The position numbers were made by a program, and so were the translations under genes. This document shows positions 53,662-62,703 of a stretch of DNA of 64,000 nt, piece by piece. The notes under the pieces were generated by a model. The model saw nothing but the letters and a program-made list of their open reading frames with translations. It did no database searches and was not told the origin of the DNA. How positions within the stretch are numbered: the first letter of the stretch is position 1; each line of letters starts with the position of its first letter. Source of the DNA: Burkholderia sp. OK233 (GTDB lineage Bacteria > Pseudomonadota > Gammaproteobacteria > Burkholderiales > Burkholderiaceae). The stretch spans positions 2,666,001 to 2,730,000 of the forward strand of contig NZ_OCSR01000002.1 in the NCBI RefSeq assembly GCF_900230185.1, read 5' to 3'.

Positions 53662-54373
53662 GCCCCAACTGCGCGGCGATCACGGCCGCCGCGCGCCGCG
53701 AATTCACACCGAATTTCGTCCTGATGTTCTTCATGTGGAAGTTCACAACGGCTTCCGAGCAGCTCAGGATATGGGAGATTTCCCAGGTGGATTTGCCGCG
53801 CGCGGTCCATTTCAGACATTCGCGTTCGCGCGGCGTGAGCTTGGGCAATAAAGTCTGAGCGTGCGTATTTAAATGGCGCTGACTGGTATCGATCACCAGA
53901 TCGCGCAATAACACCAGATTCGGCAACGCAACGTTGACGTGACGCCAGAACGCGTCGGACGGATTGCTGTCATTGACGAAGCACATCATGCCGGCTTCCT
54001 GGTTCGGCCCATGAATCGGCAACGTCACACCGGCGCGCAGGCCGTGCGAGCGGGCTTCCTCATACATCGACTGCTGTGGTGCGGTCGTAAAAATGTCCGG
54101 CGACCAGATCAGCGGCGTGGCGCGTGTCGCGCAATGCGAGACAGTCGGGTCGATATGGACGAGCCCCTGCTCGTCGTAGGTGCGTCGCCATGCCGGTGCG
54201 TAGGTGCTTCGCACATAGGCGTCTTCAAGGCGAATGGTCGGGCGCGGCAGCATGGCAATCAGAAGCCTGTCGAAGCCCCATGTGTCGGCCAGGCCCGCGA
54301 TCGCGCCGAACCATTCCGCTTCATCTGCGGCGTTCAGTAGCGGTGCCATTTCCTCGATAAAATGTAGCGACAA
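53645..54373 (-). CDS. braR: LuxR-family quorum-sensing regulator (BraR-like)
   Basis: A 242-residue regulator: autoinducer-binding domain (about 15-165) with WGFDRLLIAM, YDEQGLVHIDPTV (conserved Tyr/Asp region) and GLRAGVTLPIHGPNQEAGMM, and C-terminal LuxR HTH (about 175-238; LTPRERECLKWTARGKSTWEISHILSCSEAVVNFHMKNI). It should bind the acyl-HSL made by the luxI product and activate from the dyad at 53258. Its 3' end overlaps the rsaL-like gene on the other strand by 17 bp. Confidence 0.94.
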   Translation of the reverse strand: MSLHFIEEMAPLLNAADEAEWFGAIAGLADTWGFDRLLIAMLPRPTIRLEDAYVRSTYAPAWRRTYDEQGLVHIDPTVSHCATRATPLIWSPDIFTTAPQQSMYEEARSHGLRAGVTLPIHGPNQEAGMMCFVNDSNPSDAFWRHVNVALPNLVLLRDLVIDTSQRHLNTHAQTLLPKLTPRERECLKWTARGKSTWEISHILSCSEAVVNFHMKNIRTKFGVNSRRAAAVIAAQLGLIDPG

Positions 54374-55147
54374 TTTGGTTCTCTCAGACTCGCAAACGTC
54401 CCGTTGCGGTTAATTGCGGTACGGCAATCCGTCCGGCTGTTTTTATCTTCACAATCTATCACTAAAAATTATTTCGCAAGCCGAGGGTGATTTCTAAAGA
54501 AACGCCACCAGCGCTGGTTCTGCAACCAGGCGAACGAATTACTCCTTATATCGGATTTCGTCGGCCTGATTAACATTCACGGGTCGATAAAGTGGGTAAT
54601 TTTCTCGTAGGGCCTTTTTGATGCTTTTGATTTGCAACATTATTGTCAAACCACTTTGAATGACCGTACGTGCCGAGATTCTGGACAAAACCACGCTAAT
54701 TGCCAAATTGACAATTTCCGCCTGGTCCTTCGCCATTCTCTAACACCCGCCTGTTACCGTCTATTGTCATACGAAAGCAGCGCGCCGGACTTTGCAAGCT
54801 TCGGCTTCTTCGCATCGACTTCGACTCGAGATCGCGCGATGACACCGTACTCAAGTTGTTTGACAACGTTGCGAACCCGGTGCTAACTTGAACGCCCAGT
54901 CCCCGTGCGTTTGAGGCGTCATGAACGAATCCCCGATTCTCGACAGTGAGCTCGTCGCATCGGTGATGGCCGTGCCGCAGCTTTGCTCGCGCTGGAGCGT
55001 CAGTTCGCGCAGAAGCCGGCGTCGCATTGACCTCGTAACGGCTCCGATTGCGGGCGCGGGCGCGGGCGCGTGCGCCGCGTCGGCTCGCAGAGTGCCATGC
55101 GCTTCGACCCGCTTTCCCCCTCAAATTCCATCGTCCAAAGCCTACGC
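54374..55147. other. Gene-free region before the lactonase gene
   Basis: 774 bp, AT-rich in its first 500 bp. It contains the luxR promoter side, a perfect 13-bp palindrome AAATTGACAATTT (54705-54717), a TTGACA -35-like element inside the predicted GntR operator, and a GC-rich GGGCGC repeat near 55056. A 76-codon frame at 54921 is Arg/Ser/Ala-rich and lacks support as a gene. Confidence 0.5.
54851..54868. promoter_or_regulatory. Predicted GntR operator 1
   Basis: TCAAGTTGTTTGACAACG contains GTTGT-N3-ACAAC, a perfect 5-bp dyad of the kind bound by FadR-subfamily regulators, and overlaps a TTGACA hexamer. 15 of the first 17 bases recur at 56134. Confidence 0.55.
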
Positions 55148-56092
55148 ATGACCGACACCAGCCGACGCTATCCCGATCCCTCCATTCGCGTTCTCGATCC
55201 GCGCTTCACATCGCTGATCCTGGCGTCTGCTTCCGTCGAGTGTCTATATCAGGGCGCGCGCTGGTCAGAAGGGCCGGTCTGGTTCGGCGACGGCCGTTAT
55301 CTGCTATGGAGCGACATCCCCAACGACCGTATCCTGCGCTGGGACGAAACCAGCGGCGTGGTGACGACGTTTCGCCAGTCGTCGAACAATGCGAACGGCC
55401 ACACGCGCGACCGCCAGGGCCGCCTCGTGACCTGCGAGCACCTGACGCGGCGCGTCACGCGGACCGAGTACGACGGCTCGATTACCGTGCTCGCCGACCA
55501 TTACCTCGGCAAGCGTTTCAACTCGCCGAATGACGTGATCGTGAAGTCGGACGGTTCGATCTGGTTCAGCGATCCGACCTTCGGCATCGACAGCTTTTAT
55601 GAGGGCGAGCGGCAGGAGTCGGAACTGCCCGCGTGTGTGTACCGGATCGACGGCCAATCCGGCGAGGTGACGATGCTCGCCGACGACGTGCTGGGCCCGA
55701 ACGGCCTCGCGTTTTCGCCGGATGAGTCGGTGCTGTACATCGTCGAATCACGTGGCGTACCGCGCAAGATTCGTGCGTTCGACGTCGGTGTCAGCGGTGA
55801 GCGCGCCGTGCTGTCGAACAACCGTGTGCTGATCGACGCCGGCCCGGGCACGCCGGACGGCTTTCGCGTCGACACGCACGGCAATCTCTGGTGCGGCTGG
55901 GGCATGGGCACCGACGAACTCGACGGCGTGCGCGTCTTCACGCAACAAGGCGAGCCGATCGGCCATATCGCGTTGCCGGAGCGCTGTGCGAACGTGTGCT
56001 TCGGCGGACGCCATCGCAACCGGTTGTTCATGGCCGCAAGCCACGGACTGTATTCGCTGTATGTGAATACGCAGGGCGTCCAGGGCGGATGA
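55148..56092 (+). CDS. SMP-30/gluconolactonase-family lactonase
   Basis: A 314-residue six-bladed beta-propeller lactonase. Metal ligands of the family are visible: Glu41 (RWSEGPVWF), Asn in FNSPNDVIV, Asn in LGPNGLAFS and Asp in TPDGFRVD. Such enzymes hydrolyse aldonolactones (glucono-, xylono- or arabinono-lactone) to the acids. Start ATG 55148 has no strong ribosome-binding site; earlier in-frame starts are no better. It precedes a complete ABC importer and shares its predicted operator, so the importer may bring in the sugar or lactone. Confidence 0.9.
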   Translation: MTDTSRRYPDPSIRVLDPRFTSLILASASVECLYQGARWSEGPVWFGDGRYLLWSDIPNDRILRWDETSGVVTTFRQSSNNANGHTRDRQGRLVTCEHLTRRVTRTEYDGSITVLADHYLGKRFNSPNDVIVKSDGSIWFSDPTFGIDSFYEGERQESELPACVYRIDGQSGEVTMLADDVLGPNGLAFSPDESVLYIVESRGVPRKIRAFDVGVSGERAVLSNNRVLIDAGPGTPDGFRVDTHGNLWCGWGMGTDELDGVRVFTQQGEPIGHIALPERCANVCFGGRHRNRLFMAASHGLYSLYVNTQGVQGG

Positions 56093-56133
56093 GCGCGCAA
56101 GGCGTACGGGCAGCCTGAATGCGCAGTGCAAGT

Positions 56134-56151
56134 TCAAGTTATCTGACAACT
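56134..56151. promoter_or_regulatory. Predicted GntR operator 2
   Basis: TCAAGTTATCTGACAACT, matching operator 1 at 15 of 17 positions, with an AGTT-N7-AACT dyad. It is 227 bp before the binding-protein gene; a TTGACA at 56276 lies between and may be the -35. Confidence 0.55.
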
Positions 56152-56377
56152 AACTGCGCGATTCGCTTGCAAACTCCGGGTTTGCCCGTGGATAACGCGC
56201 GCAAACCGTTGAACCACAAGGATTCTCGCCAAAAAAAGCCAATTTTCTGGACAAAACTCGGTGGCGAGTATTTGCTTGACATCGGCAGTTCCGCTTCGCT
56301 ATGTTCCATTGGTAGAGAGACACCGCCAGCAGTCCCTCTGGCCGGCGGACTTCCATACCAAGAAGCGAGGAGACGCA

Positions 56378-57547
56378 ATGACTGTTTCAGGCAGGTTGGC
56401 GCTCAGGCTGGTGTCCGTATGTCTCGTGGCAAGCGCCGCATTGGGATCCACCGCGCATGCGGCCGATCCGGTAACGCTCAATATCGTCGATGTGGCCGGC
56501 GACCTTCAACTCACGCAGAAGGGTTTCGAAGCCTTCAAGGCGAAGTATCCGAATCTCGTCGCCAATCTCACGTTCACCAACGCGCCCGCGCCGCAGTTGC
56601 CCGGCAAGATCAAGGCGATGCAGGCCGCGGGCCGCTCCGACATCGATCTCGTCCTGACGGGCACCGACGCACTGGCCGCCGGCATCGAACAGAATCTCTG
56701 GATGAAGCTATTGCCGGACAATGCGGCGGCATTCCCCGGCGTGCTCGACAAATACGCGCTCGGTCCGCGCAAGATGCAGGACCTCGCCCAAGGCTTCGGT
56801 CTCGAGGTCGCCTATATGCCGGCCGGTCCGTTGCTCGAATACAACCCCGCCAAAGTGACTGATCCGCCCAGAACGCCTGAACAACTCCTGCAATGGTGCA
56901 AGGCGCATCCGGACAAGCTGATCTACGCCCGGCCGGCGAACTCCGGGCCGGGCCGCACGTTCCTGATGGGCCTGCCTTACGTGCTCGGCGACAAGGATCC
57001 GCAAGATCCGATTCACGGCTGGGACAAGACGTGGGCTTTCCTCAAGCAGCTGAACGATTGCATTCCTTACTATCCGGGTGGCACGTCGGCGGTGATGAAA
57101 GAGCTCGGCGAGGGCACGCGCGACATGACCGTGACCGTCACCGGCTGGGACATCAACCCGCGCGCGCTTGGCATCGTGCCGGCGGAATTTCGCGTGCAGT
57201 CATTCGACAACATGACGTGGGTGAACGACGCGCACTTCATGGTGATTCCGAAGGGCATGCCAAAGGAAAAGCTCGACGTGATCTACAAGCTGATGAACTT
57301 CATGCTCGAACCGGCGCAGCAGGCGATGACCTATGACGACGGCTATTTCTATCCCGGGCCGGCAATCAAGGGCGTAAGCATCGAGCAGGCGCCCGCGCAC
57401 AGCCAGGATGTGCTGAAGAAATACGGGCGGCCGGAGTACGCGAAGCTGCTGGCTGAACGTCCGCATGTTTTGCCGCTGAACGCCACCGCGATGGTCGCGG
57501 CTTTCAAGAAATGGGACAGCGACGTGGGCGCGCAGAAGACCAAGTAG
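56378..57547 (+). CDS. ABC transporter periplasmic binding protein
   Basis: A 389-residue type II solute-binding protein of the iron/polyamine/phosphonate-like class (SBP_bac_8). Signal peptide residues 1-28 (LALRLVSVCLVASAALGSTAHA). Features: LQLTQKGFEAFKAKYPNL, MQAAGRSDIDLVLTGTDALAAG, VTVTGWDINPRALG and MTYDDGYFYPGPAIKG. GAGGAG precedes ATG 56378. First gene of a four-gene importer operon. Ligand not deducible; the class includes binders of polyamines, ferric iron, sugars and aminoethylphosphonate. Confidence 0.9.
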   Translation: MTVSGRLALRLVSVCLVASAALGSTAHAADPVTLNIVDVAGDLQLTQKGFEAFKAKYPNLVANLTFTNAPAPQLPGKIKAMQAAGRSDIDLVLTGTDALAAGIEQNLWMKLLPDNAAAFPGVLDKYALGPRKMQDLAQGFGLEVAYMPAGPLLEYNPAKVTDPPRTPEQLLQWCKAHPDKLIYARPANSGPGRTFLMGLPYVLGDKDPQDPIHGWDKTWAFLKQLNDCIPYYPGGTSAVMKELGEGTRDMTVTVTGWDINPRALGIVPAEFRVQSFDNMTWVNDAHFMVIPKGMPKEKLDVIYKLMNFMLEPAQQAMTYDDGYFYPGPAIKGVSIEQAPAHSQDVLKKYGRPEYAKLLAERPHVLPLNATAMVAAFKKWDSDVGAQKTK

Positions 57548-57689
57548 CCGCAGGATGAGTCCATGCACGCGTCCACGCGGTCCGCCGAATGTCGTGTGCC
57601 ATGCGCGCAGGAAACCGGCGTGAAGCATCGCGCGCATCTGTTCGATTGAGCCTTCGCGATTCGCGCGTCACGCGTATCAGGAAACCGCC

Positions 57690-58769
57690 ATGAAGTATCA
57701 CTTTGAGCAGTTGCGGCTCGATTCGGTGAGCCGCAGTTTCACGAATGCGGAGGGCCACGCGGTCGCGGCGCTTCAAGGGCTCGATCTGAATATCCAGCGT
57801 GGTGAGTTCATTGCATTGCTCGGACCTTCGGGTTGCGGCAAATCGACGGCGCTCAATTGCATCGCCGGTTTGCAGCCGTTGAGCGGCGGCGGCATCTGGC
57901 TCGACGATAGACGCATCGATGTGCTGCCGCCGGAAAAGCGCGGCTTCGGCATGGTGTTCCAGAACTACGCGCTGTTTCCGCATATGAGCGTGCTCGATAA
58001 CGTCGGCTTCGGATTGAAGATGCGTGGCGTCGGTAAGAGCGAGGCCATGCGCCGGGCGCGCGAAGCTTTGCAGCTCGTACAACTGGTCGGCCATGAACGT
58101 AAGCTGCCCGGACAATTGTCGGGCGGTCAGCAGCAGCGCGTGGCGATTGCGCGGGCGATCGTGATCGAGCCGCCACTGATTCTGATGGACGAGCCGCTGT
58201 CGAATCTCGATACGAAGTTGCGCATCGAAATGCGTGCTGAGATTCGCCGCATCCACAGTCAGCTCGAACGCGCAACGCTCTACGTGACGCACGATCAGGA
58301 CGAAGCGCTTTCCATGGCCGATCGCATCGTCGTGATGAAAGAGGGGGTGGTGCAGCAGGTCGGTACGCCGAAAGAGGTCTACACGCGGCCGCAAAATTTG
58401 CACGTCGCGCGTTTCATGGGCTATCGGAACGTAGCCGAATTCACGCTCGAAGGCACGCAAGGCGATGGGGTTGCGGTGAGCGCAAATGGTGTGCGTCTGA
58501 TCGGCACGCCGATGGCCGGTTTCAACAGCAAGCGTGTGAGCGTTGCGCTGCGCCCTGAGGATATGGAGCGCGCAGCATCTGGCATGGAAAACGCCTTCGA
58601 CGCGTTGGTTGCCACCGTGGAATACGGCGGGCACGATTCACTGCTGCGGGTGAAGACCGCGTTCGGCGAGTTGTGGGCGCGCATCGCGGGCGAATTCGAA
58701 GAGGGCGAACGCATCAGTTTGCGCGTGCCGCCGTCACGTACGCTCGTCTATGACGGAGAGGCTGCTTGA
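57690..58769 (+). CDS. ABC transporter ATPase (PotA/UgpC type)
   Basis: A 359-residue ATPase. Walker A GPSGCGKST, Q-loop VFQNYALFPHMSV, signature LSGGQQQR, Walker B LILMDEPLSNLD, and H-loop YVTHDQDEA, followed by a C-terminal TOBE domain (about 280-355) that is typical of importers of the spermidine/maltose class. 142 bp after the binding-protein gene; no terminator seen between. Its stop overlaps the TTG start of the first permease. Confidence 0.96.
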   Translation: MKYHFEQLRLDSVSRSFTNAEGHAVAALQGLDLNIQRGEFIALLGPSGCGKSTALNCIAGLQPLSGGGIWLDDRRIDVLPPEKRGFGMVFQNYALFPHMSVLDNVGFGLKMRGVGKSEAMRRAREALQLVQLVGHERKLPGQLSGGQQQRVAIARAIVIEPPLILMDEPLSNLDTKLRIEMRAEIRRIHSQLERATLYVTHDQDEALSMADRIVVMKEGVVQQVGTPKEVYTRPQNLHVARFMGYRNVAEFTLEGTQGDGVAVSANGVRLIGTPMAGFNSKRVSVALRPEDMERAASGMENAFDALVATVEYGGHDSLLRVKTAFGELWARIAGEFEEGERISLRVPPSRTLVYDGEAA

Positions 58770-59644
58770 ACACGCCCACGCTGTCGCCGCCGCTCGCACC
58801 GCGCGACGCCAAGGCGTGGCTGGTCGCGCCGGCTTTGATTTTCATCGTCGCGTTGTTCATCTATCCGTTTGCGTATGGCCTGGTGTTGTCGTTCCGACCG
58901 ATGAACGGCGGCGGCCAGTGGGCCAACTATCTGACGTTCTTCACCGACACGTCGATGTGGCCGACCATTCTTGTCACGCTCAAACTGGCGGTGCCGGCGA
59001 CGCTGATCAACGTGGGCGTGTCGGTTCCTGTGGCGTTCGCGCTGCGGCGCAATTCGCCCTATCAGAAACTCGTCACGACGCTGCTGGTGATCCCCGTCAC
59101 GCTCGGCACCGTGCTGATCGCCGACGGCATGCTCACGTACTTCGGCCCGAACGGCTGGTTTCCGCAGGCGTTACAAGGACTGCATCTTTACACCAATGAA
59201 GTGCGTCTGACGCATAACTTCTGGGGCGTGCTGATCTCGCTGATCGTGTCGGGTTTTCCGTTTGCGTTTCTGTTGACGCTGTCCTACGTGACCGGCATCG
59301 ATCCGACGCTCGCGAGCGCTGCCGCGACGCTTGGCGCGAGCCCGTGGCAGCAGTTCCGTCGGATCTATTTGCCGCTGCTGGTCCCTGGATTAACGATGGC
59401 CGCCTGTTTGTCGTTCGTGCAGGCGTTCTCGGTGTTTCCATCGGCGGTGCTGTTGGGCGCGCCCGCTGGCCCGACGCGCGTGATGTCGATCGCCGCCGCC
59501 GAAGCCGCGTTCGAAAGCTACGACTATTCGCTTGCTTCGGCGATCGCGATGGTAATGGGCTTCGTTCAATTGCTGGTGGTCGCCACGATGCTCGGCGCGC
59601 GCCGATTCTTCTACACCGGTCCGGTGACAGGAGGCAAAGGCTGA
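58766..59644 (+). CDS. ABC transporter permease 1
   Basis: A 292-residue inner-membrane permease with about six helices and the EAA loop AAATLGASPWQQFRRIYLPLL that contacts the ATPase. Start is TTG 58766 overlapping the ATPase stop, with GGAGAG six bases upstream. Homologous to PotB-type subunits. Confidence 0.94.
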   Translation: MNTPTLSPPLAPRDAKAWLVAPALIFIVALFIYPFAYGLVLSFRPMNGGGQWANYLTFFTDTSMWPTILVTLKLAVPATLINVGVSVPVAFALRRNSPYQKLVTTLLVIPVTLGTVLIADGMLTYFGPNGWFPQALQGLHLYTNEVRLTHNFWGVLISLIVSGFPFAFLLTLSYVTGIDPTLASAAATLGASPWQQFRRIYLPLLVPGLTMAACLSFVQAFSVFPSAVLLGAPAGPTRVMSIAAAEAAFESYDYSLASAIAMVMGFVQLLVVATMLGARRFFYTGPVTGGKG

Positions 59645-60573
59645 TGGCTACAGATCACCACGCCGCGCATCGTTCGTGGTCCGCGTCCGCGTCGAACGAA
59701 AACAACGACGGTGCGCACCAACCCAGCAAGCGCGTGAAGCAGCGCGCCAGCGTGCCGGGCCGCATCTGGCACGTGCTGGTGTGGGGCGTGATGGTGTTCT
59801 TTCTCGTCAACGTAGTGTTGCTGATTGCGACTGTCGCAGTGAACTCGCTGGCGACTCGCTGGTTCGGCACCTTGTTGCCGCAAGGTTTTACGCTGCATTG
59901 GTACGCGCAGGCGTGGAGCGATTTTCAGCTGGCGAGCGTGTTGTGGGTCACTGTCGAAGTGGTCGGCGCGGTGGTGATGTTGTCGGTTGTACTCGGCGTG
60001 CCCGCGGCGTATGCGCTCGCCCGCGTGCAGTTCCGCGGCAAACGCGTGGCGATGCTGATTTTCCTGTTGCCCCTGATGGTGCCGCCCGTGACGTACGGCA
60101 TTCCGATGGCAACCGTGATGTACAAAGTCGGCCTCGCGGGCACGTTGGGTGGTGTGATTCTTGCGAATCTCGTGCCGGCGCTGCCGTTCGTGATTCTGGT
60201 GATGACGCCGTTCATCGAGCAGATCGATCCCAATCTCGAAGCGGCGGCGCGCATTTTCGGCGCGAACACGTTTCGCTATTTTCGCTACGTGCTGTTGCCG
60301 CTGCTGGTGCCCGGCATGTTGGCGGCCGGGCTGCTCGTACTGGTGCGCACGATCGGCATGTTCGAACTGACATTCTTTACAGCGGGCCCCGCGACGCAAA
60401 CGCTCGTGGTTGCCTTGTACTACGCTGTATTTTCGACCGGCGTGCGTGCGCCGCAATCGATCGACGCGATGGCGATGATCTACATGGCGATCACGTTGAT
60501 CTGGGTGCTGATCGCGCTGCAATTCGTCAGCCCGACGCAGATCGTGTCGCGCGTGAAGGAGCAGAAGCGCTGA
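59644..60573 (+). CDS. ABC transporter permease 2
   Basis: A 309-residue permease, PotC type, with about six helices after a 35-residue hydrophilic N-terminus rich in His/Ser/Asn. EAA loop: AARIFGANTFRYFRYVLLPLLVPG. ATG 59644 overlaps the previous stop (TGATG). Completes the importer. Confidence 0.94.
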   Translation: MATDHHAAHRSWSASASNENNDGAHQPSKRVKQRASVPGRIWHVLVWGVMVFFLVNVVLLIATVAVNSLATRWFGTLLPQGFTLHWYAQAWSDFQLASVLWVTVEVVGAVVMLSVVLGVPAAYALARVQFRGKRVAMLIFLLPLMVPPVTYGIPMATVMYKVGLAGTLGGVILANLVPALPFVILVMTPFIEQIDPNLEAAARIFGANTFRYFRYVLLPLLVPGMLAAGLLVLVRTIGMFELTFFTAGPATQTLVVALYYAVFSTGVRAPQSIDAMAMIYMAITLIWVLIALQFVSPTQIVSRVKEQKR

Positions 60574-60739
60574 AGCGCTCGGCTTCACGTTGCCCGGATT
60601 TGCCTCCATTCCTGCAGTGGATTCGCGGCACGCGCGGATGGCGGCGAAATCCGGCATGCCGAGCTGGATGTGCTACGGCGGGCCGGCGCGCAGACGGATG
60701 CGACCGGCGAGCCGGAGATTCACTGAGCTTTTTGACGGA

Positions 60740-61345
60740 TCAATACCCCACGCGATACACACGGCCCGTTTGCGCGCCTTCCACGCTGCGTAGATAGGCC
60801 TGCGCCGCACGTTCGGCGCTCACCGGCTCGAAGCCGCGGAAGTAGGGCGCAAAAGCACCGAGCGCTTCGGTGAGTACTGTCGGGCTCACCACGTTGATGC
60901 GGATGCCGCGCGGCAATTCGATCGCGGCGCCGCGCACGAAACCTTCGAGGGCCAGATTGACCGTGGTTGCATTCGCGCCTTCGCGAATCGGTTCGTCGCC
61001 GACAATGCCGCTCGTCAGCGTGAATGAACCGCCGTCGTTCACGTACCGCTGGGCGCCCAGCACCACATTGATCTGACCCATCAGCTTGTCGCGCAGACCG
61101 ACCCAGAACTGCTCGACGCTCATCTCGGGCAACGGGCCGAAATGCAGCTTGCCCGTGGCGGTGACGACTCCGTCGACCTTGCCGATCTCGCCAAAGAGCC
61201 GCTCGATGCTGGCCGGGTCGGTGCTGTCCACGCGATACTGGCCGCGCGTCGCACCCACTTCGATGACTTCATGGCGCGCTTTCAACGCCGCGCTCACTGC
61301 CTGGCCGACCGTGCCGGTTGCGCCTATTACGACAATTTTTTTCAT
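60740..61345 (-). CDS. Short-chain dehydrogenase-like protein without YxxxK
   Basis: A 201-residue Rossmann protein: VVIGATGTVGQAVSAAL (GxxGxxG), DSTDPASIERLF, GVVTATGKLHFGP (NAG-like), and SGIVGDEPI. In classical SDRs the catalytic Ser is followed by Y-x3-K; here the Ser of TLTSGIVG is present, but no Tyr-Lys pair follows (ANATTVNLALEGFV). This is a recognised short SDR subgroup whose members may bind rather than reduce substrates. Transcribed alone, convergent with the ABC operon. Confidence 0.87.
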   Translation of the reverse strand: MKKIVVIGATGTVGQAVSAALKARHEVIEVGATRGQYRVDSTDPASIERLFGEIGKVDGVVTATGKLHFGPLPEMSVEQFWVGLRDKLMGQINVVLGAQRYVNDGGSFTLTSGIVGDEPIREGANATTVNLALEGFVRGAAIELPRGIRINVVSPTVLTEALGAFAPYFRGFEPVSAERAAQAYLRSVEGAQTGRVYRVGY

Positions 61346-61460
61346 CTGCTGCTCCGTTTGGTATTGGACGTGCAGTCGATTGTGTCGGCGTTCGACGGAC
61401 GGAAAAAGCCCGTTCGGCTTGCAGGTCCTGCAACCCTGAGTTTCTAATCCGTAACGAAAC

Positions 61461-61485
61461 GCGCACCGTCATTCAAACGGTGCGC
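61461..61485 (-). terminator. Hairpin after DUF3005-like gene
   Basis: Perfect 9-bp arms GCGCACCGT and ACGGTGCGC around 7 nt, followed on the minus strand by GTTTCGTTA. It lies 67 bp past the stop of the DUF3005-like gene. Confidence 0.65.
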
Positions 61486-61552
61486 ACTTTGGAATGGGCT
61501 GATTAATCGGTGCGAGCGGCGTAATTCAAACGAATACGCGGCGCGCGAATAG

Positions 61553-62008
61553 TTATTTCGCCCGATGTAATTCAATCACACGAGTGGGCCGCAGGTGATT
61601 GAGGGCGAAATGCATGCGGCCACGTTCGCGACGGTTGCGGATCGGGCGCGGGTCGTCGAACAGTTCATCCTCTGAATCGACGCCTTGCGGCTCGACCATG
61701 CCTTTATCGATGACCGTGTAGCCCGGTTCGAGCGCCAGCAGCAGATGATTGCCGCCAACCCGGCTGTCGAAGCCGGCCATGCCGTCCTGTGCCTCGGGCA
61801 CGCTGTTGATCAGGGTTGCGTTGGACGTCGTGATCTCGTCCGGCGAGATCGGGCTGTGGCCGGCTATGCGGGCGGCCTCGAGATTCTTGCCGTCGGTGTC
61901 GACCGTGCTGTCGTGAGTGCGGTCGTTGTGCACTTCCGTCGTAGTCGGGCCGGTGGTGCGCGGCTGTTTGCCGGCGTCTGCCGGCTTGTTGATATCGCTG
62001 TTCATCAT
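61553..62008 (-). CDS. DUF3005-like Burkholderiales protein
   Basis: A 151-residue hydrophilic protein. The N-terminal 60 residues are Thr/Asp-rich and probably disordered; the core TTSNATLINSVPEAQDGMAGFDSRVGGNHLLLALEPGYTVIDKG (in segments) looks like the DUF3005 domain known from Burkholderia. The C-terminus is Arg-rich (RPIRNRRERGRMHF). ATG 62008 follows GGAG. Function unknown; the family name is from memory and should be checked. Confidence 0.7.
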   Translation of the reverse strand: MMNSDINKPADAGKQPRTTGPTTTEVHNDRTHDSTVDTDGKNLEAARIAGHSPISPDEITTSNATLINSVPEAQDGMAGFDSRVGGNHLLLALEPGYTVIDKGMVEPQGVDSEDELFDDPRPIRNRRERGRMHFALNHLRPTRVIELHRAK

Positions 62009-62342
62009 GCATTCTCCATTGAAGAGGACATGGTTGAAGTGCAGCAAAACCCGTTCCGCCTTGCACAACCTCTTTGTGCATGTGAGTCGTACCGCGGTTG
62101 CCTCGCAGTTTATGTGCAATGACATATGCGGGCATTTCACGTGACGATTGCGTCCGCGATTCTTTTCGTTTTTTTTAATGGACGCCTATTTTCTACAGAG
62201 TATGATCTTACTCCGACGAGCGAAGCGCGGTTAAATCGACGACATGCGTCCGGCTGTTTTTTACATGGCCTGACAGCGAACACACGCCGAACAGACGCGC
62301 GCTACTCAAAACATCTTACGGGGCCGTCAGGGCGGGTGACAC
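62009..62342. other. AT-rich intergenic region
   Basis: 334 bp between divergent genes, with a T-rich tract at 62160-62180 that may contain the DUF3005-like gene promoter or an UP element. No gene seen. Confidence 0.5.
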
Positions 62343-62576
62343 ATGCATTTCGATGCTGCATTCACACATCGCGGCTACTTGTTGAATTGCGCGCCGGCGC
62401 GCGCGTGCGATGGCACTTGGCAACCTTATGTGGTCATCTCCCGCTCGAGCGACGGCGAACTGGTCGCCAACCGTTTTTTTCCCACCGAATTGCGTTTTCC
62501 CGATGAGGTCGCCGCCATCGCGCACGCACGCGACTGGGCCGTGCGCTGGATCGATGCGAGCAGCGTGACGATCTGA
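62343..62576 (+). CDS. Conserved small hypothetical protein
   Basis: A 77-residue protein (MHFDAAFTHRGYLLNCAPARA ... PYVVISRSSDGELVANRFFPTELRFPDEVAAIAHARDWAVRWID). The pattern of a two-stranded start, central strand and a C-terminal helix resembles small Burkholderia proteins of unknown function. Codon use and a sensible fold support it as real; no strong ribosome-binding site (GGGTGAC upstream). Confidence 0.65.
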   Translation: MHFDAAFTHRGYLLNCAPARACDGTWQPYVVISRSSDGELVANRFFPTELRFPDEVAAIAHARDWAVRWIDASSVTI

Positions 62577-62703
62577 AGCGCATCCGCCATGCGCGGACCG
62601 GCATACCGGGCAGCCGCGCGGCGTTGCGCGAGCCGCGGCAAAACGCGGTAATCTCTTGGGACAATCACTCTGAACCGTGCCTGGCGCGCGGCGCTGTCCT
62701 TTT

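Noticed and set aside
54921..55151. 76-codon frame before the lactonase gene
   Set aside because: Arg/Ser/Ala-rich low complexity, no ribosome-binding site, no family similarity.
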